From assembly GCF_024347395.1 (NCBI RefSeq), contig NZ_AP025473.1:1116001-1180000 (forward strand): a stretch of DNA of 64,000 nucleotides, read 5' to 3'. Positions 9,288 through 17,963 of the stretch are shown in pieces. Made by a program: the position numbers and the translations under genes. Under the pieces are notes generated by a model. It worked only from the letters and a program-made list of their open reading frames with translations, was not told where the DNA came from and did not search any database. How positions within the stretch are numbered: the stretch's first letter is position 1; every line of letters begins with the position of its first letter. The stretch is from Vibrio cortegadensis (GTDB lineage: Bacteria > Pseudomonadota > Gammaproteobacteria > Enterobacterales > Vibrionaceae).

Positions 9288-11714
9288 ATGAACAATATAT
9301 TTAAATTATCACTTGTATGCTCTGCAGTACTACTTTCAGGTTGTGGCGACAATACTGAAAGCTCAGGGGCCGCAACCCTTCCTGTATATGAGCAATATAT
9401 TCAAGATTCACTTGCACAGCCTACTTCCATTAAGTTTACATTAAGCGGCAAGAATGCTTCAGTTCCTCTACCAAGCTTTGCTCTAATGGATACGACCGAT
9501 GGATCTCTAGCTATCCCGACAAGTGGAAATGATTCGCTAACAAACCCTCTTGCGGCGATGAATACTGCCGACGGCTTCTCAACTACTATGCCAGCAGTTT
9601 TAAGCTTTGAAGGCGCAAGCTTCACTACTGGTTTTTTAACATCCGGCGTTTATGTTTTAGAATTGACCGATGGCCTAACAGGAAACCCTGGAGTTAAGGC
9701 ACCTTTAACATTAGGGGTTGACTATAATGTATTAGCTAAAGACAACTCACTAACTATCATTTTCACAAAAGATCTTAATGAAGATAGTGACTATATCTTC
9801 TCTGTCACGAATGAAGTCTTAGATTCTGATGGTGAAGCCGTTGGTATGTCAGACAGTTACGCTGCCTTAAAATCGACGAAGAAAATTTATACCGCAGGTT
9901 CCATTGCTCAAGCTCAGAAAGTAACCCAAGGCGTAGAAGGTATATTTGCTCAGTCTGGCGTAGTTGCTGATCCTACAACCATCATTTACTCAAGTTGGTT
10001 TACTACTCAATCTGTTGGTGATTCACTTTTTGCAACAAAAGCAGCAACAGCAACAGGGTTTAGTGACCCTGCTGGTTTGAACAGTGTCTGGAAAGGCAGT
10101 GCCAATCCAAATGGCATTGATTTAACGACAGCTTATGGAATGGTATTTAACCCTGTAACCGCTTCATTTACTGATGCTCTCGATGCTGATACGGACTTTG
10201 ATAAATATATTGGTGAAGATGATGCAGATAAAATTACAGAACAGAAAAATGCAATCAAAGCGATGTATGCTGCATCTGTAACTAACACCACGATAAATGT
10301 CGATGTGTCGCAAGGTTATGTTCAACTACCGCACTATTTAGAGAAAAGTACAACACAATGGAATTCCCAACCATTTGAATCTGGCATGCCAAGTTTGGCA
10401 AAAGTATCGAATGCATTAAACGATTCGGCCGAAAGTACAAATATGGCCACTCAGTTAGCGGCGGCTGGTATTGATTATACGATGCTTGCAACAAGCCAAA
10501 CTGAACAGCTAAAATTAGTTGGATTAAATCTAAAATTGGTTGATGGCACGCCTCTTGATCGCGAAAGGCTCATAACTAAATACTCTCCAGTGCCACAAGT
10601 AAAATCATTAGAAGCTGTTGAATTCTTGTTGTTTACACCTAATGGTTCAGATCCTAGCAATGTCGTTATCTATCAGCATGGTATTACTTCTGCGAAAGAA
10701 AATGCTTACGCGTTTGCTTACAATCTTGCTCAAGCTGGATTGGCAGTTCTAGCCATTGATTTGCCCATTCACGGTACACGTAGTCTGGACGACCAACGTT
10801 CAGCAAACAAAGATACTCTTGCTTACTTAAACTTAAGCAATTTGCCTGTTGCACGAGATAATGTTCGTCAGAGTGCATTAGACGTTATGGGTCTTCGCGC
10901 TTCACTATTAGCATCATATAAAGCAAGCATGCTAGGGGCATCTCCACTAAAAGGTTTTTCTCCAACATCAGAAGTGAAATTCCTTGGGCACTCACTCGGT
11001 GGGATTGTTGGTACGACAGCGGTTGCTGCATCCAATCGTACGTTAGGAAGCACAACGGCAGATGCTCTTTACACCTTCAGTGCTGCGGCTATTGAAAACT
11101 CGGGAGGGCAAATATCGAATCTACTTCTTGGTTCTACGGAATTTGGACCTCAAATCAAACATAATGTTGCTTTAGGGGCATCTGATGCTTATTCAGGTTT
11201 TGCAGCGGCTACATGTGGTAGCTTAACGGATAAAGCATGTTACGAAGCATTTGAGTCAAACGCGACACCAGAACAACTTGCAGCGATGTCCTCTGCGTTC
11301 CAACAGTTCGCGTACGCAGCTCAAACTGTTTTAGATACGGTTGATCCATATACTAACGCCAGCCACCTTCTTTCATCTGGTGACCCGGTGTTACCTATCT
11401 ATATGGGGCAGGTTAAAGATGATGATACCGTTCCAAATGCCGTTCCAAATGCGCCATTTGCAGGTACAACACCTTTAGCAATGAAGTTGAATCTAATTGA
11501 CTTTGATTCATCGGCTACAACACCGAATGGAGGCAAAGACTTTGTTAAGTTCGGAGATGTTGCCGCTCACAGTACATTTGTTAGCCCTAAAGATGATACG
11601 ACACCAATGCCTTTAGATTTAGCTCATCATGCTGGTATGCAAGCACAGTTAGTTGATTTCATGTTAGATAATAATCTTGATGCGGTAGACAACTCAAATT
11701 CGATTTTAGAATAA
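9288..11714 (+). CDS. volA: VolA-type surface lipoprotein lysophospholipase
   Basis: The 808-residue product has a lipoprotein signal with lipobox LSGC (Cys19) and Gly at +2, so it should reach the outer membrane. The N-terminal half (about 30-440) is strand-rich and matches the VolA/Pla-1/cef extracellular lipase N-domain. The C-terminal half is an alpha/beta hydrolase with nucleophile elbow GHSLGG (Ser569). It also has DLPIHGTRS before the elbow and a late HSTFV block that could carry the catalytic His. In V. cholerae VolA is a surface-exposed lipoprotein that cleaves lysophosphatidylcholine and is co-transcribed with a fadL homologue, as here. The ATG at 9288 follows a TAGGAG ribosome site. 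An earlier in-frame ATG would overlap fadL and remove the signal. Confidence 0.9.
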   Translation: MNNIFKLSLVCSAVLLSGCGDNTESSGAATLPVYEQYIQDSLAQPTSIKFTLSGKNASVPLPSFALMDTTDGSLAIPTSGNDSLTNPLAAMNTADGFSTTMPAVLSFEGASFTTGFLTSGVYVLELTDGLTGNPGVKAPLTLGVDYNVLAKDNSLTIIFTKDLNEDSDYIFSVTNEVLDSDGEAVGMSDSYAALKSTKKIYTAGSIAQAQKVTQGVEGIFAQSGVVADPTTIIYSSWFTTQSVGDSLFATKAATATGFSDPAGLNSVWKGSANPNGIDLTTAYGMVFNPVTASFTDALDADTDFDKYIGEDDADKITEQKNAIKAMYAASVTNTTINVDVSQGYVQLPHYLEKSTTQWNSQPFESGMPSLAKVSNALNDSAESTNMATQLAAAGIDYTMLATSQTEQLKLVGLNLKLVDGTPLDRERLITKYSPVPQVKSLEAVEFLLFTPNGSDPSNVVIYQHGITSAKENAYAFAYNLAQAGLAVLAIDLPIHGTRSLDDQRSANKDTLAYLNLSNLPVARDNVRQSALDVMGLRASLLASYKASMLGASPLKGFSPTSEVKFLGHSLGGIVGTTAVAASNRTLGSTTADALYTFSAAAIENSGGQISNLLLGSTEFGPQIKHNVALGASDAYSGFAAATCGSLTDKACYEAFESNATPEQLAAMSSAFQQFAYAAQTVLDTVDPYTNASHLLSSGDPVLPIYMGQVKDDDTVPNAVPNAPFAGTTPLAMKLNLIDFDSSATTPNGGKDFVKFGDVAAHSTFVSPKDDTTPMPLDLAHHAGMQAQLVDFMLDNNLDAVDNSNSILE

Positions 11715-11737
11715 TCTAAATTGAGCCCATAGACTAA

Positions 11738-11768
11738 AATGCCAGCTTAACCGCTGGCATTATTATTC
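11738..11768 (+). terminator. Terminator after volA
   Basis: The stem AATGCCAGC / GCTGGCATT has a six-base loop followed by the T-rich sequence ATTATT. It lies 24 bases past the volA stop. Confidence 0.6.
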
Positions 11769-11946
11769 ATCACTCTTCATATTTCTATCTTTTTACTTGC
11801 CACGTAACGACTTATTTACCAATCAGAATACAAATGGTTTACTTCCTCAAAATTAATCCAGATAGAATACCGTACGGACCCTATCTTTATTTCCTATAAC
11901 GTGGATAATAGCGCGGTTATTAATTCATACTAATTGTGAGTCTACT

Positions 11947-12504
11947 ATGTCTTCTGAAGCAACCATGCTTGAACGCTGCCAATCTAAATGTGAACTATGT
12001 TCTGCTGATACTCAACTTACCGCATATGCTGTGCCACCACACAGCTACGTAACAGTTGATCACGGCATCATGGTTTGTGAAAAGTGTCTTAGCGAGATCG
12101 ACGACCCACAAGATATCAACCACTGGCGTTGTCTAAACGACAGTATGTGGAGCCAAGAAGCACCGGTTCAAGTAACCGCTTGGCGTCAACTTACTCGTCT
12201 AAATGCTGAAGGTTGGGCTCAAGATCTACTAGACATGATGTATCTTGAAGAAGAGACTTCAGTTTGGGCACAGATCGGCATGTCAGCTGATGACAAACCA
12301 TTCGATATTAACGGCGTTGAGCTTAAAAAAGGTGACGACGTAACAGTAACCAAAGATCTTCCAGTGAAAGGTACCAACCAAGTAATCAAGCAAGGTACGG
12401 TTATCCGTGGCATCAGCATTGGTGACGATCCTAAGCTTGTTTCTGGTAAAGCGAACGGCGGTCAATCTATGTATGTTATCGCTGAGTTCTGTCGTAAGAA
12501 GTAA
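11947..12504 (+). CDS. PhnA (YjdM-like) domain protein
   Basis: This 185-residue cytoplasmic protein has an N-terminal zinc ribbon from paired CxxC motifs (CELC about 16-19 and CEKC about 44-47). The C-terminal PhnA domain contains GVELKKGDDVTVTKDLPVKG and the conserved IKQGTVIRGI. E. coli PhnA/YjdM (111 residues) has the same two parts; vibrio members carry the extra middle segment (about 55-115) seen here. Despite the name, the family is not shown to act in phosphonate use and its role is unknown. It is monocistronic, with a strong bidirectional terminator after it. Codon usage is highly biased. Confidence 0.88.
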   Translation: MSSEATMLERCQSKCELCSADTQLTAYAVPPHSYVTVDHGIMVCEKCLSEIDDPQDINHWRCLNDSMWSQEAPVQVTAWRQLTRLNAEGWAQDLLDMMYLEEETSVWAQIGMSADDKPFDINGVELKKGDDVTVTKDLPVKGTNQVIKQGTVIRGISIGDDPKLVSGKANGGQSMYVIAEFCRKK

Positions 12505-12522
12505 TTCTTAACGCTTCTCGAT

Positions 12523-12550
12523 AAAAAAGGCGCTGATTAGCGCCTTTTTT
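12523..12550. terminator. Bidirectional terminator
   Basis: The stem AAAAAAGGCGCT / AGCGCCTTTTTT around a GATT loop is symmetrical, so it can end both the phnA-like gene and the convergent DUF1223 gene, whose stop codon overlaps its edge. Confidence 0.85.
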
Positions 12551-12551
12551 A

Positions 12552-13262
12552 TTATTTACGGTTAAATTCCCCGGCGACAGTTTGTACTGGAAGGTATGAG
12601 CCCTCTTTGGTTAACCATACTGCAACCGCATCTGCATTTTCTGGTATTACAGGTACGTCAAATTGCCAAGCCTTTTGGCCCTGACGCTGCATTTTATCCA
12701 GAACAACAAAGTAATGCTCAAGTAACTTTCCGCTGTTCTCGCCCGCTTTAACTTGCGTTACTTCATCAAGCGCAAGAACCACCAAATTAGCTGTGTAGGC
12801 ATCAGTGCCGCTATAAACCAATTTAAAACGATTCCCTTCCCTATTCAAAGTCAATAGACCTCTGTTGTTTGTCGAGGGAGAAGGCAAGGTTTTCTTTCCC
12901 CAATGAAAGAAACCGCGCCACTCGTTGCCATCGACAACAAAACCTGGGGTATAGACACTGTCAACGACGCCATAAGCTTTATACAACCGTTGTTTTTGAC
13001 TAAAGGCAGGATTAGCAAATTTATCTTTCCACCCCAGGTAGTCCCAGTAATCAACGTGATAGGCGACTGGGATCACTGAGTTCCATAATTTAGAAGAATG
13101 ACGAAATTCACCAATGTAACGATCGGCAGGAGGACAACTTGAACACCCTTCCGATGTAAATAGCTCAATCAATTGAGCCGGAGGCCCAGAATGTTGCCAT
13201 GTTTGAGCTGCGCTAGGAAAAGTAACAAGAGAGGTAAGAGTTAATAACAGAAATCTCTTCAT
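12552..13262 (-). CDS. DUF1223 exported protein
   Basis: The 236-residue product has a Sec signal (MKRFLLLTLTSLVTFPSAAQ). It has the family start LIELFTSEGCSSCPPADRY (about 32-50), where the CxxC-like SCPP resembles a thioredoxin-fold active site. The later VAYHVDYWDYLGWKDKFANP block also matches DUF1223. The family is periplasmic and predicted to be thioredoxin-like, with no proven activity. The fit to the family length (about 230-260) is good. It stands alone between two terminators. Confidence 0.88.
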   Translation of the reverse strand: MKRFLLLTLTSLVTFPSAAQTWQHSGPPAQLIELFTSEGCSSCPPADRYIGEFRHSSKLWNSVIPVAYHVDYWDYLGWKDKFANPAFSQKQRLYKAYGVVDSVYTPGFVVDGNEWRGFFHWGKKTLPSPSTNNRGLLTLNREGNRFKLVYSGTDAYTANLVVLALDEVTQVKAGENSGKLLEHYFVVLDKMQRQGQKAWQFDVPVIPENADAVAVWLTKEGSYLPVQTVAGEFNRK

Positions 13263-13333
13263 CTAAACGATACCTTAAGTGAAAACCTATCTACACAGAC
13301 CTGAGTTGATTCTTTTTTATTTCACTCAATACA

Positions 13334-13369
13334 AAAACGCCGACTACTAAGTAGTCGGCGTTTCTTTTT
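13334..13369. terminator. Bidirectional terminator
   Basis: AACGCCGACTAC-TAA-GTAGTCGGCGTT is a long stem with five A on the left and T-rich sequence on the right. It follows the 63-residue gene on the minus strand and could also stop plus-strand reading. Confidence 0.75.
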
Positions 13370-13414
13370 AATTCGTTTATCTATGAAACGGTAAAACTAG
13401 AAGCTTTAAAGCAA

Positions 13415-13606
13415 TTAACGGTAGATACCGATATCTTTTTGCATGTGACCAGATAGGTTACTTGCATAGTAAGTGCTTTCTACTTGTTCTTTACCAAACA
13501 TAATATCGACAATGTGCGCAATCAATCCTTTGAAGTTAACCGAGTAGGTTTTCTTATCCATAGAGATAGGTGTCGCGATTGTTTCGATGTTCATTGCGTG
13601 TGCCAT
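13415..13606 (-). CDS. Small protein with DUF1127-like C-terminus
   Basis: This 63-residue product is preceded by a good ribosome site (GAGAGG seven bases before the ATG) and followed by its own terminator, so it is very likely real. The C-terminal segment SNLSGHMQKDIGIYR resembles the end of DUF1127/YjiS-like proteins, whose hallmark is L-x-D-I-G-hydrophobic-x-R. The N-terminal half lacks the usual aromatic and acidic start of that family, so the match is partial. DUF1127 proteins often bind RNA or act as small regulators. Function here is unknown. Confidence 0.7.
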   Translation of the reverse strand: MAHAMNIETIATPISMDKKTYSVNFKGLIAHIVDIMFGKEQVESTYYASNLSGHMQKDIGIYR

Positions 13607-13708
13607 GATTGCCTCTCTATTTAAATTTTGTTGAAATGGTTTCGTTTCGTTGAGAAGAATATTAAGCCATTTTTTGATGTGTAAAAAATGACAAAATTTG
13701 ACTTTTCA

Positions 13709-13725
13709 GATTAGTTTTACTAATC
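13709..13725. promoter_or_regulatory. Inverted repeat between small gene and terC
   Basis: GATTAGT-TTT-ACTAATC is a perfect 7-bp inverted repeat about 100 bases upstream of the 63-residue gene. It has no T-run, so it is more likely an operator than a terminator. The same gap also holds TTTAGATCACAT near 13847, a good CRP half-site without a clear partner. Confidence 0.35.
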
Positions 13726-13895
13726 AAACATTATTTTAACATGTTCAATTATTAACCATGACTAAACCGTGCATAGTTAATCGGAAATTGTATTATTAGC
13801 TGCATATTTCGTTCAGTTAGCAACCAAAGCACAATTCAAGTTAACATTTAGATCACATATTGTTTTTTCTCGACTCACTCTTTTTTAATTTAATA

Positions 13896-14933
13896 TTAGA
13901 GTTTTTGATTAGTTATTCTGTCCGATAACTCACAGCAATCTTCGTGGTGTGATTCCCGTCGAAACATTGAAGCTATAACTGCCGTTGTCATGACCAGTAA
14001 GAGTACCAACAACGAGATGTAGGTCGGTATTTCCCACGCCGATCCTACCAACATCATTTTAATACCGATGAAAACCATGATGATCGACAGCGCTGGCTTT
14101 AGATAAACAAATTTATCCATCATCCCCTGCAGTACGAAATACAGAGATCGTAATCCTAATAGAGCAAAAACATTCGCAGCAAGCACCAAGAAAGGTTCTC
14201 TTGTGACAGCAAAGATTGCTGGTATAGAGTCCAGAGCGAACATCACATCCATTACCGCAATAACGCCAATAACAATCAGCATTGGGGTAACAAACCACTG
14301 CCCTTGCTGTGTCATGAACAGCGCATTTCCTTTAAAGTCATCCGTCACTTTGGCAAACTTTCTGATCAATTTTTCTGGATATGGGTTTACTTCACTTTCA
14401 CCTTTATCTCGCGCAAGTTGTATCCCAGTGCCAATCAGAAACACTGCGAAGACATAAAGTAACCAATGGTACTGAGCTAACAACTGAGCCCCAACCGCAA
14501 TCATTACCGCTCTTAGTATCAAAGCCCCTACCACACCCCACAGCAGCGCTCTAGGGCGCAAATGCTGAGGCACTTTGTATTGTGCAAAAATAATCGCGAA
14601 TACAAATAGGTTATCGACACTCAACGACTTCTCTAACAAATACCCTGTTAGAAATGAGATGGTCGCTTTCTCTGATGAGTAGCTACTGTTGGGTGCATAA
14701 AAGTCCCAGAAAAAATAGATACTTCCGGCAAAGACGATCGCCAGAGCGAACCATACAACACTCCATAATGCCGCTTTTTTAATGGTGATCTTGCCGCCCT
14801 TGGTTTGCCATATATCGAGCGAGATCAAAATAAGCGTCATTACAGCGAAGCCGCAATAGATCATAAAGCTAGGATGTTGAGATAGTGAACCAGACGTAGT
14901 GCTGATTGATGATGTGAGTTCTACTGGATTCAT
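13896..14933 (-). CDS. TerC/Alx family membrane protein (probable Mn2+ exporter)
   Basis: This 345-residue integral membrane protein is of the TerC family. Typical blocks are FLTGYLLEKSLSVDNLFVFA (about 91-110), with the conserved acidic/Asn residues that line the ion path, RALLWGVVGALILRAVMI, and VIAVMDVMFALDSIPAIFAV with a second Asp-containing helix. Eight to nine hydrophobic helices are visible. The length and motifs fit E. coli Alx (about 320 residues), a manganese exporter under a yybP-ykoY riboswitch. The same riboswitch class lies upstream here, which strongly supports a Mn2+ homeostasis role. Translation starts five bases after a GGAGG site adjoining a hairpin. Confidence 0.92.
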   Translation of the reverse strand: MNPVELTSSISTTSGSLSQHPSFMIYCGFAVMTLILISLDIWQTKGGKITIKKAALWSVVWFALAIVFAGSIYFFWDFYAPNSSYSSEKATISFLTGYLLEKSLSVDNLFVFAIIFAQYKVPQHLRPRALLWGVVGALILRAVMIAVGAQLLAQYHWLLYVFAVFLIGTGIQLARDKGESEVNPYPEKLIRKFAKVTDDFKGNALFMTQQGQWFVTPMLIVIGVIAVMDVMFALDSIPAIFAVTREPFLVLAANVFALLGLRSLYFVLQGMMDKFVYLKPALSIIMVFIGIKMMLVGSAWEIPTYISLLVLLLVMTTAVIASMFRRESHHEDCCELSDRITNQKL

Positions 14934-14942
14934 GAATCCTCC

Positions 14943-15152
14943 AAAAACGGAAGATCATAAGAATAGGTGACCTTCCGCATACAAAAACCACCGAATCATA
15001 GTGATCGGCATTGAATGCGTTGGTCTCGTTGGAATGAAGCAACTTATTTGAAACTTAGTTGATGGTCTTCACTCTTATTTACCGGATAAGCTTTCACTTA
15101 ACGAGATGACGATAAATAAGCTTGCGCTAACTACTCCCCAAACACGGCGAAT
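14943..15152 (-). ncRNA. yybP-ykoY (Mn2+) riboswitch with two terminator-like hairpins
   Basis: In the terC leader the minus strand has the class-defining loop GGGGAGTAG (15131-15139) and, about 105 bases later, CCAACGAGACCAACGC (GAGACC at 15022-15027), the conserved 3' segment. UUGG and GUG next to the first motif can pair with CCAA and CGC after the second to form P1. Two hairpins follow. CCGATCAC-TATGATTCGG (14991-15008) precedes TGGTTTTT, and CGGAAG...CTTCCG (14948-14977) precedes TTTTT and lies against the GGAGG ribosome site. In this class Mn2+ stabilises the aptamer and raises expression of exporters. Context and motifs agree. The pairing was done by eye, so outer boundaries are approximate. 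Confidence 0.85.
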
Positions 15153-15367
15153 GATAAGCCTCTTCTTGTTAAGTGTCTATTCAATATTTTCATAGTATGG
15201 ATAAAAATATTTATCGTGGCGACAAATCCTCGTTCTGCTAGAAGCTCTTCTACATCCCTAAGCCTTAGGCTAAAGCGTTAATGCAACCAGATGGTATATT
15301 GGATAATATCTGGGGGAAAACGATGTCGTTTATATATGCTCATAAGGAAATACTCCATAGATAGACT
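15153..15367. other. Intergenic, promoter of the riboswitch leader
   Basis: No gene is seen. The region must hold the promoter for the terC leader and the end of the HEAT/TPR gene transcript. CCTAAG-C-CTTAGG near 15257-15269 is a short palindrome without a T-run. Confidence 0.3.
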
Positions 15368-16408
15368 TTACGAACTTGAGTTTATACGTTTTTCTTTCAA
15401 CTGTTCAATAACATAGTCCGGAGCGACTTTTCCTAGCTCTTCTAAACAGTCATCCGTCTTCTCATTACCGTAGCGTACGTAGATATCACAGACCGCGTAT
15501 AACTGCTCCGGAGAACCAGAGATCAAATACGCCTTCTCGAACGATTTAGTCGATTTGTCGATATCCAGCTCTTCTTGTAGTACCCCATTCAAGTACCAGT
15601 AGTAGCTGTTATCTTTTACAAGTTCTGCTGCTACTTCAATCTCTTTGGCTGCTGCTGCCTTGTCTTCAAGGCGAACCAAAGTTAATGATTTAGAATAGTG
15701 CATCGCTGCATTGTCCGGCACGTTCTTCAAACCACGATCCAACACCTCGACCGCTTGTTGATCTTTATTCTGAGCTCGGAAGTTATCCGCGTAGCTCAGC
15801 CAAACTTGAGGGTCTTTCTGGTGAGTATTAATCAACTCAAGATAAATCGTTTCCGCTTTATCCCATTCATTGTGCCAACGGAGCACGTCAGCGAACAACA
15901 ATTGAAACTTTTCAGATTCTTGTGATTCCAAGAATGTGATTAACTCAGCGACGGGTTGTTCAATTTGTGCTTTCTGTTCCTTATCTAACGTATTGTAATC
16001 ACGTACTAAGTTCGATGTTGCCGAGTGACGAACCATAGAATCTGTATCGCTCAGCAAAGGTGAAACTAACGCCCAACGATGCTCAAGTTGATATGGCGAA
16101 GAACCGATAATCGAAGCCTCACGAACTTCAGGGTTTTGATCTTTTAAGCCTCTAGCAACCGCCACCAGCGCATTTTGGCTTGGATAAGTAGCCAGTTCTT
16201 GCAGCGCACCTGTACGGTTCTCGATAGATTGATTCTGATCTTGCGCCATGTAAGACAATTGTTGAATACGGGTTTGAGTGTCCGTCATTTCAAGTACTTG
16301 ATTGATATTTTGCGCTGGCGCATCAACGGTTTCTTGAACGCCATTGGCTGCCATAGCAGGGGTTGAAATCAACAAAGCAACAACCGTTGCTAAACTCTTC
16401 TTCATCAT
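15368..16408 (-). CDS. Periplasmic HEAT/TPR repeat protein
   Basis: The 346-residue product has a Sec signal (MMKKSLATVVALLISTPAMA), so it is periplasmic. Residues about 45-170 are HEAT-like helical repeats (ALQELATYPSQNALVAVARG, SEVREASIIG-type pairs). Residues 170-330 are TPR-like (WDKAETIYLELINTHQKDPQ, DQQAVEVLDRGLKNVPDNAA). It closely resembles the tail of the octaheme cytochrome at 29400-31733; compare PEQLYAVCDIYVRYG with PQHLYAQCEILARNY, and LGKVAPDYVIEQLK with LSKVAPPEAINQLK. It has no haem motifs. It lies downstream of the sulfatase-maturase gene on the same strand (87-base gap) and is probably co-transcribed, acting as a binding scaffold. Confidence 0.85.
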   Translation of the reverse strand: MMKKSLATVVALLISTPAMAANGVQETVDAPAQNINQVLEMTDTQTRIQQLSYMAQDQNQSIENRTGALQELATYPSQNALVAVARGLKDQNPEVREASIIGSSPYQLEHRWALVSPLLSDTDSMVRHSATSNLVRDYNTLDKEQKAQIEQPVAELITFLESQESEKFQLLFADVLRWHNEWDKAETIYLELINTHQKDPQVWLSYADNFRAQNKDQQAVEVLDRGLKNVPDNAAMHYSKSLTLVRLEDKAAAAKEIEVAAELVKDNSYYWYLNGVLQEELDIDKSTKSFEKAYLISGSPEQLYAVCDIYVRYGNEKTDDCLEELGKVAPDYVIEQLKEKRINSSS

Positions 16409-16495
16409 AGTATTACCTTAAACTGGAAAACTTAGCCTGTCCTTAGACACGTATTTAGTTAAAATTCGTTAGGGTCTGTAGACCTCGGTTCTGAG

Positions 16496-17827
16496 TTAGA
16501 ACTTGGTCTCGAACGTAGCTTGTTGCGCCTGTTGTGCTCGACGTGCCATCATGACCGAGTCACTGAATTTACCATGAGCAACTGGGTGCCCCATCGCTCG
16601 AGCGATATAAGCCATCGACTTATCGACATGAGAAAAGAACTTGTGCCAACCTGCACATAAGTAGTTCAAGCCCGGTTCGCCTGCTCCAGTTTTGATAAAG
16701 CGGTTTTTAGGACATTCACCATGACAAGCAAACTTATAGTCACATTGCTGACATTGGCTGGTCAGTGTACGTGACTTAGCAAAGCCAAACTTTTGCTGTG
16801 GCGCGCTGTACGCCAAATCATCAAGTTTCTCGTGGTGGATATTGCCAATTTTATATTCAGGGTACACATAGTGGTCGCACGAGAACACGTCACCGTTAGG
16901 TTCCATCGCTAAGCCTTTACCACATATCTCGTTCAAAGTGCAAAGCGGGTTCGGACGACCAATCCACGTTTCTAAACTCGCTTCAAAATACTGAACGAAC
17001 ACTTTACCGATGTCGTTCTTCGCCCACTCATCAAATACAGAAATAAGGAAGTTACCCCAAGCCAAGTCCGACACACACCACGATTCCATGATCGAGTCTT
17101 TATGGCCTGGGATCAGACGTTTGTCGCCTTGCTTAAGTTGCTCACTCACTTGAGACGTTTGTGGCGCAACCGTTCTAAAGGTTTTTTGCTCAACGATAGG
17201 AATAAACTGCATTTGTGGAGACTTCACCACATCACGTAGGAAGCGATACACGTCTAATGCATTTTGACTGGTAAGGTTATTCACGCAGGTTAGCGTTGCG
17301 AATTTTACTTGGTGTTTATGTAGCAGCTCGACGGCTGCCATCACTTGTTTAAATGTGCCCCGGCCTGCTCTGTTGACACGATAGGCGTTGTGTAGCATTT
17401 CAGGACCATCAATACTCAAACCGATCAGGAAGTTATTCTTTGCTAAGAATCGACCCCAATCATCATTCAGTAGTGTGCCATTAGTTTGTAGGTCATTTGA
17501 AATCAAAACACCTTCAGGCTGGTACTTTTTCTGTAGCTCAACCACACGTTCGAAATACGCTAAACCCAGCATGGTAGGTTCACCACCCTGCCATGAGAAT
17601 ATGATTTCAGGGGTATTTTGACCTTCGATGTATTGTCGGATGTAAGTCTCTAACGTCTCATCATCCATTCTTGGAGAACTGTCTTTCTTGTACTCCAACA
17701 AATCTTGCTTACTTAGGTAATAACAATATTTACAGTCAATGTTGCACGCCGCGCCAATCGGCTTAGCCATCACATGTAAGCGCTTAGAGGCTTTACCGTT
17801 GTATTGTGGACCTTGAGTAATGTGCAT
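16496..17827 (-). CDS. Anaerobic sulfatase-maturating enzyme (radical SAM/SPASM)
   Basis: This 443-residue cytoplasmic enzyme has the radical SAM cluster motif CNIDCKYC (Cys28, 32, 35) and the anSME start HVMAKPIGAACN. Family blocks include FSWQGGEPTMLGL, LQTNGTLL, LIGLSIDGP and RFIPIVEQ. The C-terminal SPASM region carries CTLNEICGKGLAMEPNGDVF and CDHYVYPEYKIGN, followed by CQQCDYKFACHGECPKNRF, giving the cysteines for two auxiliary 4Fe-4S clusters. These enzymes convert Cys or Ser in the C/S-x-P/A-x-R motif of sulfatases to formylglycine without oxygen. Two Cys-type sulfatases are encoded in the same cluster and are the obvious clients. It is divergent from the SUMF1-like lipoprotein, sharing a T-N11-A motif region. 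Confidence 0.93.
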   Translation of the reverse strand: MHITQGPQYNGKASKRLHVMAKPIGAACNIDCKYCYYLSKQDLLEYKKDSSPRMDDETLETYIRQYIEGQNTPEIIFSWQGGEPTMLGLAYFERVVELQKKYQPEGVLISNDLQTNGTLLNDDWGRFLAKNNFLIGLSIDGPEMLHNAYRVNRAGRGTFKQVMAAVELLHKHQVKFATLTCVNNLTSQNALDVYRFLRDVVKSPQMQFIPIVEQKTFRTVAPQTSQVSEQLKQGDKRLIPGHKDSIMESWCVSDLAWGNFLISVFDEWAKNDIGKVFVQYFEASLETWIGRPNPLCTLNEICGKGLAMEPNGDVFSCDHYVYPEYKIGNIHHEKLDDLAYSAPQQKFGFAKSRTLTSQCQQCDYKFACHGECPKNRFIKTGAGEPGLNYLCAGWHKFFSHVDKSMAYIARAMGHPVAHGKFSDSVMMARRAQQAQQATFETKF

Positions 17828-17888
17828 GATTTACCTACCTATCTTAGTGTCTGTTCCCATCATAATTCCTATTTCAGCTTGTGGCATG

Positions 17889-17918
17889 TTATACCCTTTA
17901 TAACCAATAGGAATGACC
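17889..17918. promoter_or_regulatory. Shared T-N11-A motif, copy 1
   Basis: ATAAC-CAATA-GGAAT (17900-17914) lies between the divergent maturase and SUMF1-like genes, 49 bases before the latter. It shares the 14-mer TTTATAACCAATAG with the site upstream of moxR (29352-29380) in the same orientation to the gene, and is similar to the site between the sulfatases. T-N11-A geometry fits a LysR-type regulator. Confidence 0.55.
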
Positions 17919-17963
17919 TTAAACGTTAAAATTGCCTCCTATTTCGAACATTCGAGGCACGTG

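Noticed and set aside
17913..17963. Earlier start for the SUMF1-like lipoprotein
   Set aside because: The extra 17 residues would precede the lipoprotein signal, and only the ATG at 17964 has a ribosome site (GAGG) at the right distance.
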